Source of the DNA: an uncultured Actinomycetes bacterium
Lineage (GTDB): Bacteria; Actinomycetota; Actinomycetes; Mycobacteriales; Mycobacteriaceae
Direction: 5' to 3'
DNA length: 64,000 bases
NCBI GenBank assembly: GCA_903884065.1
Contig: CAISDL010000045.1
Location: 26,198 to 90,197, forward strand
The notes beneath the pieces were generated by a model. It searched no databases and had not been told where the DNA came from. It saw only the letters and a program-made list of their open reading frames with translations. Shown piece by piece: positions 10,680 through 19,378 of this stretch. Position 1 is the stretch's first letter; every line of letters begins with the position of its first letter. A program made the position numbers and the translations under genes.

Positions 10680-11935
10680 GGCGACCTCTTCCACAGCATC
10701 ACCCGGTTGTTGCCGGAGTCCGCGACGGCCAAGATGTCGCCGTGCAGCGACAGCCCGTAGGGCCAACACAGGGTGTCGTGCTGCACCGAGGTCCAGCGGT
10801 TCTCGCCGTTTGACGCGAAATCCGGTTGCGCGAGTACGTAGTCGGCACCCCGAGAGGGCGTGCCGCCATCGACTCCGTCGGCACCCCGAGAGGGCGTGCC
10901 GCCATCGACTCCGCCGGCACCCCGAGAGGGCGTGCCGTCCGGCACCCCATCCCACAGCAGGATCCGGTTGTTGGCGGTGTCGGCGACGGCCAGTCGCCCG
11001 TCGTCGAGGCACACCGCATAAGGAAAGCGGAACCGGTCATTGGTGTGCGGGCCGTAGGGCCACTCCTCCGAATTGGTGAAATTGGGCTGCCCCACAACGA
11101 GATCGGCATCGCGGTCGACGTCAGGCTGCGGTGACCACCCGAGCACCCGGTGATCGCCGGCATCGGCGACCAGTAGCAGGTCGCCGTGCCCGGCGATGTC
11201 ATGCGGCCAGCGAAAACTGGACGGCCCCGCCTCACCACCCCGGTTCTCGGCATGGGATTCCGCATCGGGTTGGCCGAGAACGACGTCCGCGGGCTGATCA
11301 GGTTCCGGAATACCATTGCGCCAACCCAGCACCCGCCGATTTCCGGTATCGGCCACCCAGAACGTCGTTCCGACCATACCGATCCCGAACGGCCAGTACA
11401 TGCCCCATGCCGAGCACTCCCCGCCCCGGTTCATCTCGACCGAACTCGGATCCGGCTGGCCGAGGATGTGATCCGGGGCGGTGTCGCTGGTCTGCGGCAC
11501 TGTGTCCCACACCAGGATTCGGTGGTGCCAGGCGTCGGCCACGACCAGTCGCCCGTCGTGCACCAGAACACCGGTGGGAAGGTGCATCCCGCGTTCGGGC
11601 CCGCGACCGCCGGCGGCCGGCCCCTCGGTGTCGCCGTCGGGCTGGCCCAGCACCACATCGGCGGGCTGCTCGTCGGACTCCGGGACGGTGTGCCAGATCA
11701 GCACCCGGTGATTACCCGAGTCTGCGGCCACCAGGTGATCGTCGGAGACGAACACCCCCCGCGGCGAGTACATCCAGGCCATGGAGGGTTTGGCTGCCGG
11801 CAGAGCCAGTCCGCCCGGGGCCGGGGCGCCCAGCCAGACGTGCGGCGCCCACCCATCGGTCAGATTCCCCGAGGGGACCACGTCGCGGCGTGTCCCCAGG
11901 CCGCTGACGTTATGACGGACGGTGTATCGACTCAT
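10676..11935 (-). CDS. NHL-repeat beta-propeller protein of hydrogenase operon
   Basis: Repeated 'LVVADAGDHRVLGW', 'LAVADTANNRILLW', 'DVVLGQPD' motifs. Confidence 0.88.
   Translation of the reverse strand: MSRYTVRHNVSGLGTRRDVVPSGNLTDGWAPHVWLGAPAPGGLALPAAKPSMAWMYSPRGVFVSDDHLVAADSGNHRVLIWHTVPESDEQPADVVLGQPDGDTEGPAAGGRGPERGMHLPTGVLVHDGRLVVADAWHHRILVWDTVPQTSDTAPDHILGQPDPSSVEMNRGGECSAWGMYWPFGIGMVGTTFWVADTGNRRVLGWRNGIPEPDQPADVVLGQPDAESHAENRGGEAGPSSFRWPHDIAGHGDLLLVADAGDHRVLGWSPQPDVDRDADLVVGQPNFTNSEEWPYGPHTNDRFRFPYAVCLDDGRLAVADTANNRILLWDGVPDGTPSRGAGGVDGGTPSRGADGVDGGTPSRGADYVLAQPDFASNGENRWTSVQHDTLCWPYGLSLHGDILAVADSGNNRVMLWKRSP
10841..10938. repeat. 36-bp in-frame tandem repeat (two full plus a partial copy) encoding GTPSRGAxGVDG
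   Basis: gtcggcaccccgagagggcgtgccgccatcgactcc at 10841 and 10877, partial copy from 10913. Confidence 0.9.
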
Positions 11936-11959
11936 GCTCGAACCATCATCGAGGGACCA

Positions 11960-12838
11960 TCATCGGGACACGCGCACCCAGACGTCGCCGTCGTCGACCC
12001 GAAGCGGCAACTGCTCGAGTTGGGCGCCGGGAGCGCTGAGGCACTCCCCCGAGGTCGCGTCGTAGCAGAAACCGTGCCAGGGACAGGTCAGCGTGCCGTT
12101 GCTGACATCGAGAACGGCGTCGGTCAGCGGCAGCGCCTCGTGAGCGCACTCGTTGCGGTAGGCCGAGAGCCGCTGCCCGAGGTTGACGACGATGACATCA
12201 ACCGACCGGCCCGCACTGGTCAGCGTGGCGGTGGAGAGGTCATCGACGGGCAGGTCGGCGGCCGCACCCAGCCGCACCCAACCTTCAGCGGCCGGATCCC
12301 GACCGCTGAATAGCGACTCCACCGAGATCAGCGTGGGGCTCGGCTCGTCTTTGACGACCTCGACCGTCGTAATGGCCGGAACACCTTGCACCAGAGCTTC
12401 TTCGACGAGAGTGCGCAGCGTCACCGAGGACATCGAGCAGCCGTTGCACGCGCCTTCGAGCCGGACGAATGCGGTGCCGTCCTCGATGCGCACCAGTGAC
12501 ACATCGCCACCGTGGCTGTGCAATTGCGGCCGCACACCTTCGAGCACCTGGTTGGCATTGGTCACCGGGTCCGGCCGCACGATGCCGTGCAGGGTCAGCA
12601 GCAGACGAACCACTGGATCGTCGACCAGACCGAAGAGCACCTGGCGAGCGGCCTCGTCCTCCCGCAGCCGGCGCACGATGGTCACCAGACCGGCCTTGTG
12701 GACGGCCTCGACCGCGTCCTGCAATTCCTCGGCCACCTTGCGGGCGGCCGGATCCAGATCCTCCAGCGCGGTGACGGCGTCGTCGACGCGCTTGGCCAGA
12801 TCCTCGAACGTCGGCTCGACGGTGCCCATCTGCGTCAC
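11960..12838 (-). CDS. NifU-like domain / Rieske [2Fe-2S] fusion protein (HucE-like electron transfer candidate)
   Basis: NifU CxxC: LEGACNGCSMSSVTLRTLVEEAL; Rieske: NECAHEALPLTDAVLDVSNGTLTCPWHGFCYD. Confidence 0.88.
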   Translation of the reverse strand: MTQMGTVEPTFEDLAKRVDDAVTALEDLDPAARKVAEELQDAVEAVHKAGLVTIVRRLREDEAARQVLFGLVDDPVVRLLLTLHGIVRPDPVTNANQVLEGVRPQLHSHGGDVSLVRIEDGTAFVRLEGACNGCSMSSVTLRTLVEEALVQGVPAITTVEVVKDEPSPTLISVESLFSGRDPAAEGWVRLGAAADLPVDDLSTATLTSAGRSVDVIVVNLGQRLSAYRNECAHEALPLTDAVLDVSNGTLTCPWHGFCYDATSGECLSAPGAQLEQLPLRVDDGDVWVRVSR

Positions 12839-14103
12839 TCCTCTTCACCTTCGGTGCGGTTCAGCGCAGAGGATCGGGAGATCTCGTCGAGCACCCCGCG
12901 CACGGTGCGCATCGAGTCGTGATCACCGAACTCCTCGAAGATGAAGCGGGCCTCGTACAGCTTGGCCTTGGCCTGGTCGAAGTCGCCGAGATGCGCCAGC
13001 ACATTGCCCTGGTTGGCCAAGACCCTCGCCCGGCCCAGCGGGTCGATGTCGCGGTCGCGGGCCTGCAGGACCGCCTCGTAGAGTTCGACCGCTTCGACCA
13101 GGTTGTCCACCTGGTGGCTCGACGGGGTGTAGACCAGCGAGTTGGCCAGGTTCAACTGCACGCTGGCCCACTGCTCCGGGTAGTCCTCGCGGGTGTAGAC
13201 CTTCAGTGCCGAGCGCAGCGACTGCGCGGCCACTCCGAGGCGCAACTGACCGGAGGCCTCGGTCATCGGCATGGTGAGGTAGGCGGTGGCGAGGTCGGCA
13301 TGCGCCGCGGCCCACAGCAGTGGCGCCTCCTCGCGAAGTACCAGTTGAAGCGCCGAATGGTAATGCGGTATCGCGCGGTTCAGCAGGTCCGGGCGGTCCA
13401 CCGCCTGCTCGTGAAGCACACCGGCCAGAGTCAGGTGCACTTCGGCGCGCGACACCCGCAGGTCCTCGGCAGCCCCGAGGGCGCGCAGAGCCTGCTCGAA
13501 TCGGGACACGCCCTCGCCGGGGTCGGCGTGGGCGGCGATCGACCCGGCGGCGCCGAGCAGCACTCCGAGCAGCGGTGGGGATGCGTCAGCGGCGGATTCG
13601 GCGGCCCGGTCCAGCATCGCGACGGCAGCCGCGGGGTCGCCCTCGTCGAGGGCCTTGCTGGCGTGGGTGGACAGCACGACCGCGGCCAACTCGCCGGTGG
13701 CCCCGCCGAGTTCGGGCGGGGTGTCGCTGCGGCCCACGGCGAACAGCACCACGTCGACCAGGACGCCGAATTCGCCGAGCGCCGAACGGAGTTCGGCCGG
13801 ATCCTCGGCATCGGGATCCATGACGAACCGGTTGTAGCGGGTGACCGGGTCATCCCCGGTCAGTTGCGCCAGCGCGCCGTCGCGGTCCCCGGCCAGCGCC
13901 AGTTCGTGCGCCCGCAGAGCGAGGGGCCACTCGGGCAGCCGACCGGCAAGCAGTGCCGACCGGGCCTCCTCGGTGTCGGCCGCGGCCGGAATCAGCATGT
14001 AGCCCAACGGCAGTGGGAAGGCGCCCAGCGGCTGCGGCCGGACCGCGAGCACGGCCGGATCGCCGGAGACGCCGGCGTCGACGACACCGATAGGGTCGGT
14101 CAC
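12835..14103 (-). CDS. TPR-repeat protein of hydrogenase operon
   Basis: Ala/Leu-rich helical repeats ending LVEAVELYEAVLQARDRDIDPLGRARVLANQGNVLAHLGDFDQAKAKLYEAR; overlaps downstream gene by 4 bp. Confidence 0.75.
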   Translation of the reverse strand: MTDPIGVVDAGVSGDPAVLAVRPQPLGAFPLPLGYMLIPAAADTEEARSALLAGRLPEWPLALRAHELALAGDRDGALAQLTGDDPVTRYNRFVMDPDAEDPAELRSALGEFGVLVDVVLFAVGRSDTPPELGGATGELAAVVLSTHASKALDEGDPAAAVAMLDRAAESAADASPPLLGVLLGAAGSIAAHADPGEGVSRFEQALRALGAAEDLRVSRAEVHLTLAGVLHEQAVDRPDLLNRAIPHYHSALQLVLREEAPLLWAAAHADLATAYLTMPMTEASGQLRLGVAAQSLRSALKVYTREDYPEQWASVQLNLANSLVYTPSSHQVDNLVEAVELYEAVLQARDRDIDPLGRARVLANQGNVLAHLGDFDQAKAKLYEARFIFEEFGDHDSMRTVRGVLDEISRSSALNRTEGEEE

Positions 14104-14125
14104 AGAACTCCTTTGGTGAACGGTC

Positions 14126-14356
14126 TCATCCGTGTGGCGGCCCGCCGCCGATATCGCGATCGGCCGCCCGCCGGATCAGGTCGGCGGCCAGCTCCGCGCG
14201 TGCCTTGGTGTGGTGGGTGTTGATTCGTTTGCGAACCACGCCGTCGGCGAAGACGACGACGATCTCCACCGCCCAGCGGCCCCTTTCCTCCACCACCACG
14301 GTCTGCACGTCCAGGGCGGTATCGGTGGAGGTCTCTCGGTCGTCAGTCATCGTCAC
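14126..14356 (-). CDS. small conserved hypothetical protein of hydrogenase operon
   Basis: 76 aa; start overlaps protease stop by 4 bp. Confidence 0.7.
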   Translation of the reverse strand: MTMTDDRETSTDTALDVQTVVVEERGRWAVEIVVVFADGVVRKRINTHHTKARAELAADLIRRAADRDIGGGPPHG

Positions 14357-15237
14357 TGCCGGGGTATCCCCTGATCACGCAGCGGAATACGCAGCGCCTT
14401 GTGCTCATCGTCCCAGAATGCCGCACGGACGCCGGCAGGAAAACCATCGGCGTGCCCCTCCTGAATCAGCACCGAGTGGATCAGTACGGCCCGGTCCCCG
14501 GCCGGGTTGCGCTGTTTGAGTAACAGGCCACCGCTACTGGGGCCGCGAAGCGGGTACAACCACAGTTCGCCGTCGCGCGGCACGGCCGCCATGGCATCAG
14601 AGGGAAAGCGGCTTGCCGCCAGGGCCGCGTCCAGCCGCAGATAACCGTCGGCGCTGATCTCCACACTGACCTCCCCGGCGGTGCGCGGGCGCAGCGGACC
14701 CAGGAAGTCACGTTCGATCAGCTCGATCACCTGCTCCATGGCGGTGTCGACCGGCTCGGACAGGTCGGCGCCCATCTCCATGGCGGCCGCCTCGATCAGG
14801 AACACCGTGATATCGGTAGGGCAGGCGTCCCCGAGCGCCCACCGGGCGAACGGAATGGCGTGGTCCCACCGGAACGAGTGGGTGTGCAGGCCCTGCAACG
14901 GCGGCAGGTCGGTCAGTTCCGCACCCGGCACCCGGTAGATCGTTCCCGGCTCGGCGCCTGTCGCCGAGGCGTCGACGATCACGACCCGCTGCGCTCCCCG
15001 CATCTGAAAGCCGACGTCCATGCCGGCGGTACCCCCGTCGACCAACTTGGCGCCCGCGGGCACTCCGCGGTCCCACAGGTGCCGGATGAGAACCGGCCCC
15101 ACCCCGTCGTCACCGCGCAGCAGGTTGCCGCAGCCCACGACGAGGACCGCACACCCGGGCGGTTCGAGGTCGAGGGGAGGGGGTTGGACACTCGAACCGC
15201 CTGGGCTGCTGCAACTTTCACTGGAGTCTGCTGTCAC
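14353..15237 (-). CDS. [NiFe]-hydrogenase maturation protease with C-terminal extension
   Basis: VLVVGCGNLLRGDDGVGPVLIRHLWDRG...LVDGGTAGMDVGFQMRGAQRVVIVDAS (HycI/HyaD family); adjacent to large subunit. Confidence 0.88.
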   Translation of the reverse strand: MTADSSESCSSPGGSSVQPPPLDLEPPGCAVLVVGCGNLLRGDDGVGPVLIRHLWDRGVPAGAKLVDGGTAGMDVGFQMRGAQRVVIVDASATGAEPGTIYRVPGAELTDLPPLQGLHTHSFRWDHAIPFARWALGDACPTDITVFLIEAAAMEMGADLSEPVDTAMEQVIELIERDFLGPLRPRTAGEVSVEISADGYLRLDAALAASRFPSDAMAAVPRDGELWLYPLRGPSSGGLLLKQRNPAGDRAVLIHSVLIQEGHADGFPAGVRAAFWDDEHKALRIPLRDQGIPRQ

Positions 15238-16841
15238 ACCATTCCGTTGATGACGAACTTCGACAGCTCCTTGCCGGTCTTGCCGTCATAGGCATGCACG
15301 GTGCAGACCAGGCAGGAGTCGAAGCTGCGGGCGACGTGGCCGAGTTCGACCGGATCCTCCGGGTCGACGATCGGCGCCCCGACGAAGGCCTTCTCCATCG
15401 GACCCAGCACGTCGCCGCCGTCGCGAGGGCCGATGTTCCACGCCGTCGGAGTGATGACCTGGTAGTTCTTGATCTTGTTGTTCTCGATCACGATCCAGTC
15501 GGCCAGTGACCCCCGGGCCGCCTCGGTGGCGCCGAAGCCCTTGCCCTCGGCGTACTCGGTGGGCTTGCTGTAGAAGCTCTCCTTGAGGTTGAGCTGATCG
15601 AGCCAACCGCGCACCCACTTGAAGTACTTGGGCGCCTCGTGCAGGCGGGCCAACTGGCGGGTCAGCACGCTGGGCCCGATCTTGTTGTAGATGTCGAGGA
15701 ACAGCGGGTCGTTGTCCTGGTGGGAGGCGGCGTTCGGGCCGGCCGCGGCCATCCGGCGGGCCAGCGGCCCGGTCTCCAACGGCAGGTGGCCGAAGCCCTC
15801 CACCTCGTAGCGCGGCGACTTGGCCCAGCTGTACTTGCCCTGGGTCTTGGCCTTCTCCGGGTCGATCGGGATGGTCTCCCCTTCGAACGGATGCAGCGGA
15901 CGGCTGCCTTCGTAGAAGGAGTGGGTGACGTCCTCGCTGACCCGGGACTGGTCGAAGTCGTGCCACTGCCCGCCGGCGAAGACGCCGCCACGGCCGATCA
16001 GGGCGGCGTTGCGTCCCTCGATGGTCGGCCGCTGATAGAGCGTCGGGTCGAAGTAGGTGCCCATCGAGATGTAGTTGCCGACGCCCTGGCCGTACTTGTC
16101 CAGGCCGACGTCCTGCGAGTAGCGGATCAGGAAGCCGATGTCGCTGTTGCGCTGCGACTCGTTCTCGTCGACCCAGGCGAGCACGTCCTCCCAGGTCTTG
16201 TTCTCCAGCCAGCGGTCGATGCTGCAGCCCAGCAGTTCCGGCTCCAGCCAGTTGTCCTTCCAGTTCTCCAGGATCGCGATGGAGCGGGTCACGTCGGACA
16301 GCGTCGCCGCGCCCATCACGCCGCCGGGCACCATGAAGCTGGAGTGCGGCCACTGCCCACCGAAGATGGCGTAGACCTCGACCGGCTTCTGGGAGAGCAC
16401 CACACCCTTCTGGTAACTGGTGCCCACGTACGGGGCATAGCGGCGCACCGCCTCGTCGTACATCGAGGACTTGGCGTAGTTCTTGTTCGTCAGGTCGATG
16501 GCGAACAGCGCGTAGTAGTAACGCGGGATGGACTGCAGCGTCTCGCAACCCTGGGCGATATTGCGCACCAGGGTGGCGTTGGGCGGCATGGTGGTACGCC
16601 ACGCGGTGTCCAGGGCGTAGGCCGACTTGTACAGGTGGCTGCCGCCGCAGATGCCGCAGATGCGCGGACAGACGATGAGCCCGGCCTGCGGGTCCTTGCC
16701 GCGCAGAATGATTTCGAAGCCACGGAACATCGCGGCCTCGGTCCAGGCCGAGGTGACGACACCGTCTTCGATGGTCACCCGGACGTCGAGGTCGCCCTCG
16801 ACGCGTCCGAGCGGGCTGACGTGCAGATCCATGGATGTCAT
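15234..16841 (-). CDS. hucL: [NiFe]-hydrogenase large subunit, Huc-like
   Basis: L1 motif CPRICGICGGSHLYKSAYALDTAWR; L2 motif SFDSCLVCTVHAYDGKTGKELSKFVINGMV; close to remembered mycobacterial HucL. Confidence 0.93.
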   Translation of the reverse strand: MTSMDLHVSPLGRVEGDLDVRVTIEDGVVTSAWTEAAMFRGFEIILRGKDPQAGLIVCPRICGICGGSHLYKSAYALDTAWRTTMPPNATLVRNIAQGCETLQSIPRYYYALFAIDLTNKNYAKSSMYDEAVRRYAPYVGTSYQKGVVLSQKPVEVYAIFGGQWPHSSFMVPGGVMGAATLSDVTRSIAILENWKDNWLEPELLGCSIDRWLENKTWEDVLAWVDENESQRNSDIGFLIRYSQDVGLDKYGQGVGNYISMGTYFDPTLYQRPTIEGRNAALIGRGGVFAGGQWHDFDQSRVSEDVTHSFYEGSRPLHPFEGETIPIDPEKAKTQGKYSWAKSPRYEVEGFGHLPLETGPLARRMAAAGPNAASHQDNDPLFLDIYNKIGPSVLTRQLARLHEAPKYFKWVRGWLDQLNLKESFYSKPTEYAEGKGFGATEAARGSLADWIVIENNKIKNYQVITPTAWNIGPRDGGDVLGPMEKAFVGAPIVDPEDPVELGHVARSFDSCLVCTVHAYDGKTGKELSKFVINGMV

Positions 16842-16903
16842 TGCTCAAGTCCTCCAGAAAGTTGTTTGTGGTCGCCGGAAAATCGGGTTCAGCGGGGCGT
16901 GGG

Positions 16904-17875
16904 CTAGACCACGAACATGTCTTCTTTGGACCACTGCGGCGCAGCGATCCGGGCTGCCGCGGAGGCGGCCATGTAGGACAGCTTCTTCGTGCCCGTCCCG
17001 GTCTCCTTGGGGATGACCCCGGCGACCTTCTGGGTCTTGAACAGCGTTCCCGGGGCGAGGTCGAAGTGCGGGAATTCCGGTTCGGTGCAGCCGTAGCAGG
17101 GCTGGCCGGCGCGGGTCTTCGAGGACTGCCGGTTCCACAGGATGCGGTTGCAGGGCGAGTGAGTCATCGGGCCGCGGCAGCCGAACTCGTAGAACAGGCA
17201 GCCGGTGCGGGTGCCCTCACCGAAGGACATCGTCGACTGCTTGTACTCGTAGAACTGCACGCGGGTGCAGCCGGTCTGGGTGAAGGTCTTGAAAAACGTC
17301 TCGGGCCGCTGCAAATCGTCGAGAGTGATGTCGCCGAGGCGCCCGGTGGCCAGCGCGACGAGGATCTGGGTGATCCAGTCGGGGTGCGCGGGGCAGCCGG
17401 GGATGTTGATGACCGGGAGCCCGGCTTTGGACGTGAAGTTCGGGCCGAGGAAGCCGCCCTTGTTGCGCTTGTGGAACTGCAGACCGGTCGATGCCGAGGG
17501 GTTGGGCTCCATCGCGGGGATCCCGCCCCAGCAGGCGCAGTCGCCGATGGCGACGACGACGTCGGCCTGGCTGGCCAGTTCGGTCACCCAGTCCTTCATC
17601 GGGCGGTCGGCGAACATGTCCATCCGCCCGGTGCCGTTGGGCGCTTCGATGACCGAGCCCTCGAACACGAAAATGTCCATTTTCCGGGCACCCGAGGCGC
17701 AGTCACGGAAGATCTGCTGGGCCTGATTGCCGAGTTCCAGACCGAGCGAGGGGTGCCAGATCACCTCGAGTCCGAAGTCGACGATCAGGTCGACGACATT
17801 GGGTTCGTCGGCGTTGAGGAACGACATGGTGTTTCCACTGCACGCACCTCCCTGAAACCATAGAACAGACGCCAT
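16904..17875 (-). CDS. hucS: [NiFe]-hydrogenase small subunit, Huc-like
   Basis: MASVLWFQGGACSGNTMSFLNADEPNVVDLIVDFGLEVIWHPSLGLELG...IGDCACWGGIPA...; GAGAGGAG RBS upstream of ATG at 17875. Confidence 0.93.
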   Translation of the reverse strand: MASVLWFQGGACSGNTMSFLNADEPNVVDLIVDFGLEVIWHPSLGLELGNQAQQIFRDCASGARKMDIFVFEGSVIEAPNGTGRMDMFADRPMKDWVTELASQADVVVAIGDCACWGGIPAMEPNPSASTGLQFHKRNKGGFLGPNFTSKAGLPVINIPGCPAHPDWITQILVALATGRLGDITLDDLQRPETFFKTFTQTGCTRVQFYEYKQSTMSFGEGTRTGCLFYEFGCRGPMTHSPCNRILWNRQSSKTRAGQPCYGCTEPEFPHFDLAPGTLFKTQKVAGVIPKETGTGTKKLSYMAASAAARIAAPQWSKEDMFVV

Positions 17876-18133
17876 GGCAGAACTCCTCTCAGAACCTCTC
17901 GGGACAAAGCCCCGGGCGAAGCCGACATCGGGTGCAGGCGACGGCAACCCGCGAGACCCCAACTGCGTGGGCGCAAGCCGTCATGCAGATCTCCCGGTCA
18001 TCAGTGGTCGGTTCTTCGAGAGTAGCGCCGGATGCTGGCGTTGGGAATGACTTCCGGCAGCGAAACACGCCGGAAACGCCACGGATTCACAGGATTCGGC
18101 GATCCGGGCACTGATCCAAGCCTTACCTAACCG

Positions 18134-19378
18134 TCACTGGTCGAGCGGAACCGTCACGGTCACGGTGGTGCCCGCACCGGGCTGTGACCGGACCTCGAAC
18201 GCGCCCCCGACGAGGTCAGCCCGCTCGGCCATCGAGAGCATTCCGTAGCCACTGCTCGGCAATTCCAGGCCTGCGCCAAGCGCGCTCGCTCCCCGGGCGG
18301 TGTCGAACCCGACACCGGTGTCGGCAATCTCGAGTCGGGCGATGCGGTCGCGCACGGAGAAGCTCACCGTCGCCACCAGTGCGCGGGAGTGCTTGACGAC
18401 GTTCTGCACGCCCTCTTGGGCGATGCGGTAGAGCGCGACCTCGATATGTTCGGGGAGGCGCTGGTCATCGAGCGCCAATTCCAGGTCGACCTCCGGGGTC
18501 GAGGCGGCCAGGCTGGCCAGCCCGCCGGCCAGGCCGAGGTCATCGAGCACCGGCGGGCGCAGCCCGCTGATCGCCGCCCGCGCCTCGCCCAGGGTGAGGT
18601 CCACCAGATCGCGCGCCTTCTCCAATTGCTCTGCCGCCGAGGCCTGTTCGCCGGCGTCGACCGCACGCGCCGCCGCATCGAGCCGGTAGGTCAGGCCGAC
18701 AAGACGCTGCGAGATGCCGTCGTGGATGTCACCGGCCACCCGGCGCCGTTCGCCCTCCTGCGCGGCGATGACCTGCTCGGCGAAGTTCTCGTGCGCCCGC
18801 TCTCGGGCGGTGAGCTGGCGGTGCAGCCGGGCCTGGTGCAGCGCGCCGGCGATCAACCGGCCGATGACGAGCAGTAGTTCGATGTCGCGCGCCGTGAAGT
18901 CCCGCCGCGAGATGGTGTGCACGTTCAGCACGCCCACAAGGCCGCCGGGCTCGGTCTCCATCGGCACCGATGCCATCGACGTGAAGTCCTCCCCCCGCAG
19001 CGCCGCGATGGGCAGATACCGCGGATCGGCCTCCTTGTCGTGGGCGATCACCACCGGCTCGCGATGGCTTGCCACCCAGCCCGACACCCCCGAGCCCAGC
19101 GGCAGCCGGATACGGCCCACCTGTTCGTCGAACGGCGGCGTGGCGCCGGCCAGGGTCAGCGAACTGTCGGTGTCGTCGAGCACATGCACGAAACAGACAT
19201 CGGATGCCGTTGCGGCAGTGATCATCCGGGCCACCGCCGCGGCCATCGGCTCGACGCCGGGGCCGCTGGAGGTCGCGGCGATGATGTCGAGCAGTAGCGC
19301 CACCTCCCGGTCGGCGTCGACCAGGCTGTGCACGGCCTGCGGGCTGACCCCGCCACTGACACCCCCGGTCGAACTCAC
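18134..19378 (-). CDS. GAF-domain sensor histidine kinase (NarL/DevS-type HisKA_3)
   Basis: GAF-like N-terminus; H-box EGERRRVAGDIHDGISQRLVGLTYRLDAA; HATPase LEIADTGVGFD. Confidence 0.93.
   Translation of the reverse strand: MSSTGGVSGGVSPQAVHSLVDADREVALLLDIIAATSSGPGVEPMAAAVARMITAATASDVCFVHVLDDTDSSLTLAGATPPFDEQVGRIRLPLGSGVSGWVASHREPVVIAHDKEADPRYLPIAALRGEDFTSMASVPMETEPGGLVGVLNVHTISRRDFTARDIELLLVIGRLIAGALHQARLHRQLTARERAHENFAEQVIAAQEGERRRVAGDIHDGISQRLVGLTYRLDAAARAVDAGEQASAAEQLEKARDLVDLTLGEARAAISGLRPPVLDDLGLAGGLASLAASTPEVDLELALDDQRLPEHIEVALYRIAQEGVQNVVKHSRALVATVSFSVRDRIARLEIADTGVGFDTARGASALGAGLELPSSGYGMLSMAERADLVGGAFEVRSQPGAGTTVTVTVPLDQ

Noticed and set aside
10680-11012. N-terminal extension of the 9834 gene to 11012 (RHALSGCRRSRW repeats)
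   Set aside because: Out-of-frame reading of the NHL gene's 36-bp repeat; the ATG at 10679 with 4-bp overlap is the plausible start.
17898-17917. ctcgggacaaagccccgggc, resembling a DosR box upstream of hucS
   Set aside because: Only a partial match to the 20-bp palindromic consensus and only about 25 bp from the start codon; not supportable without a position-weight-matrix score or binding data.
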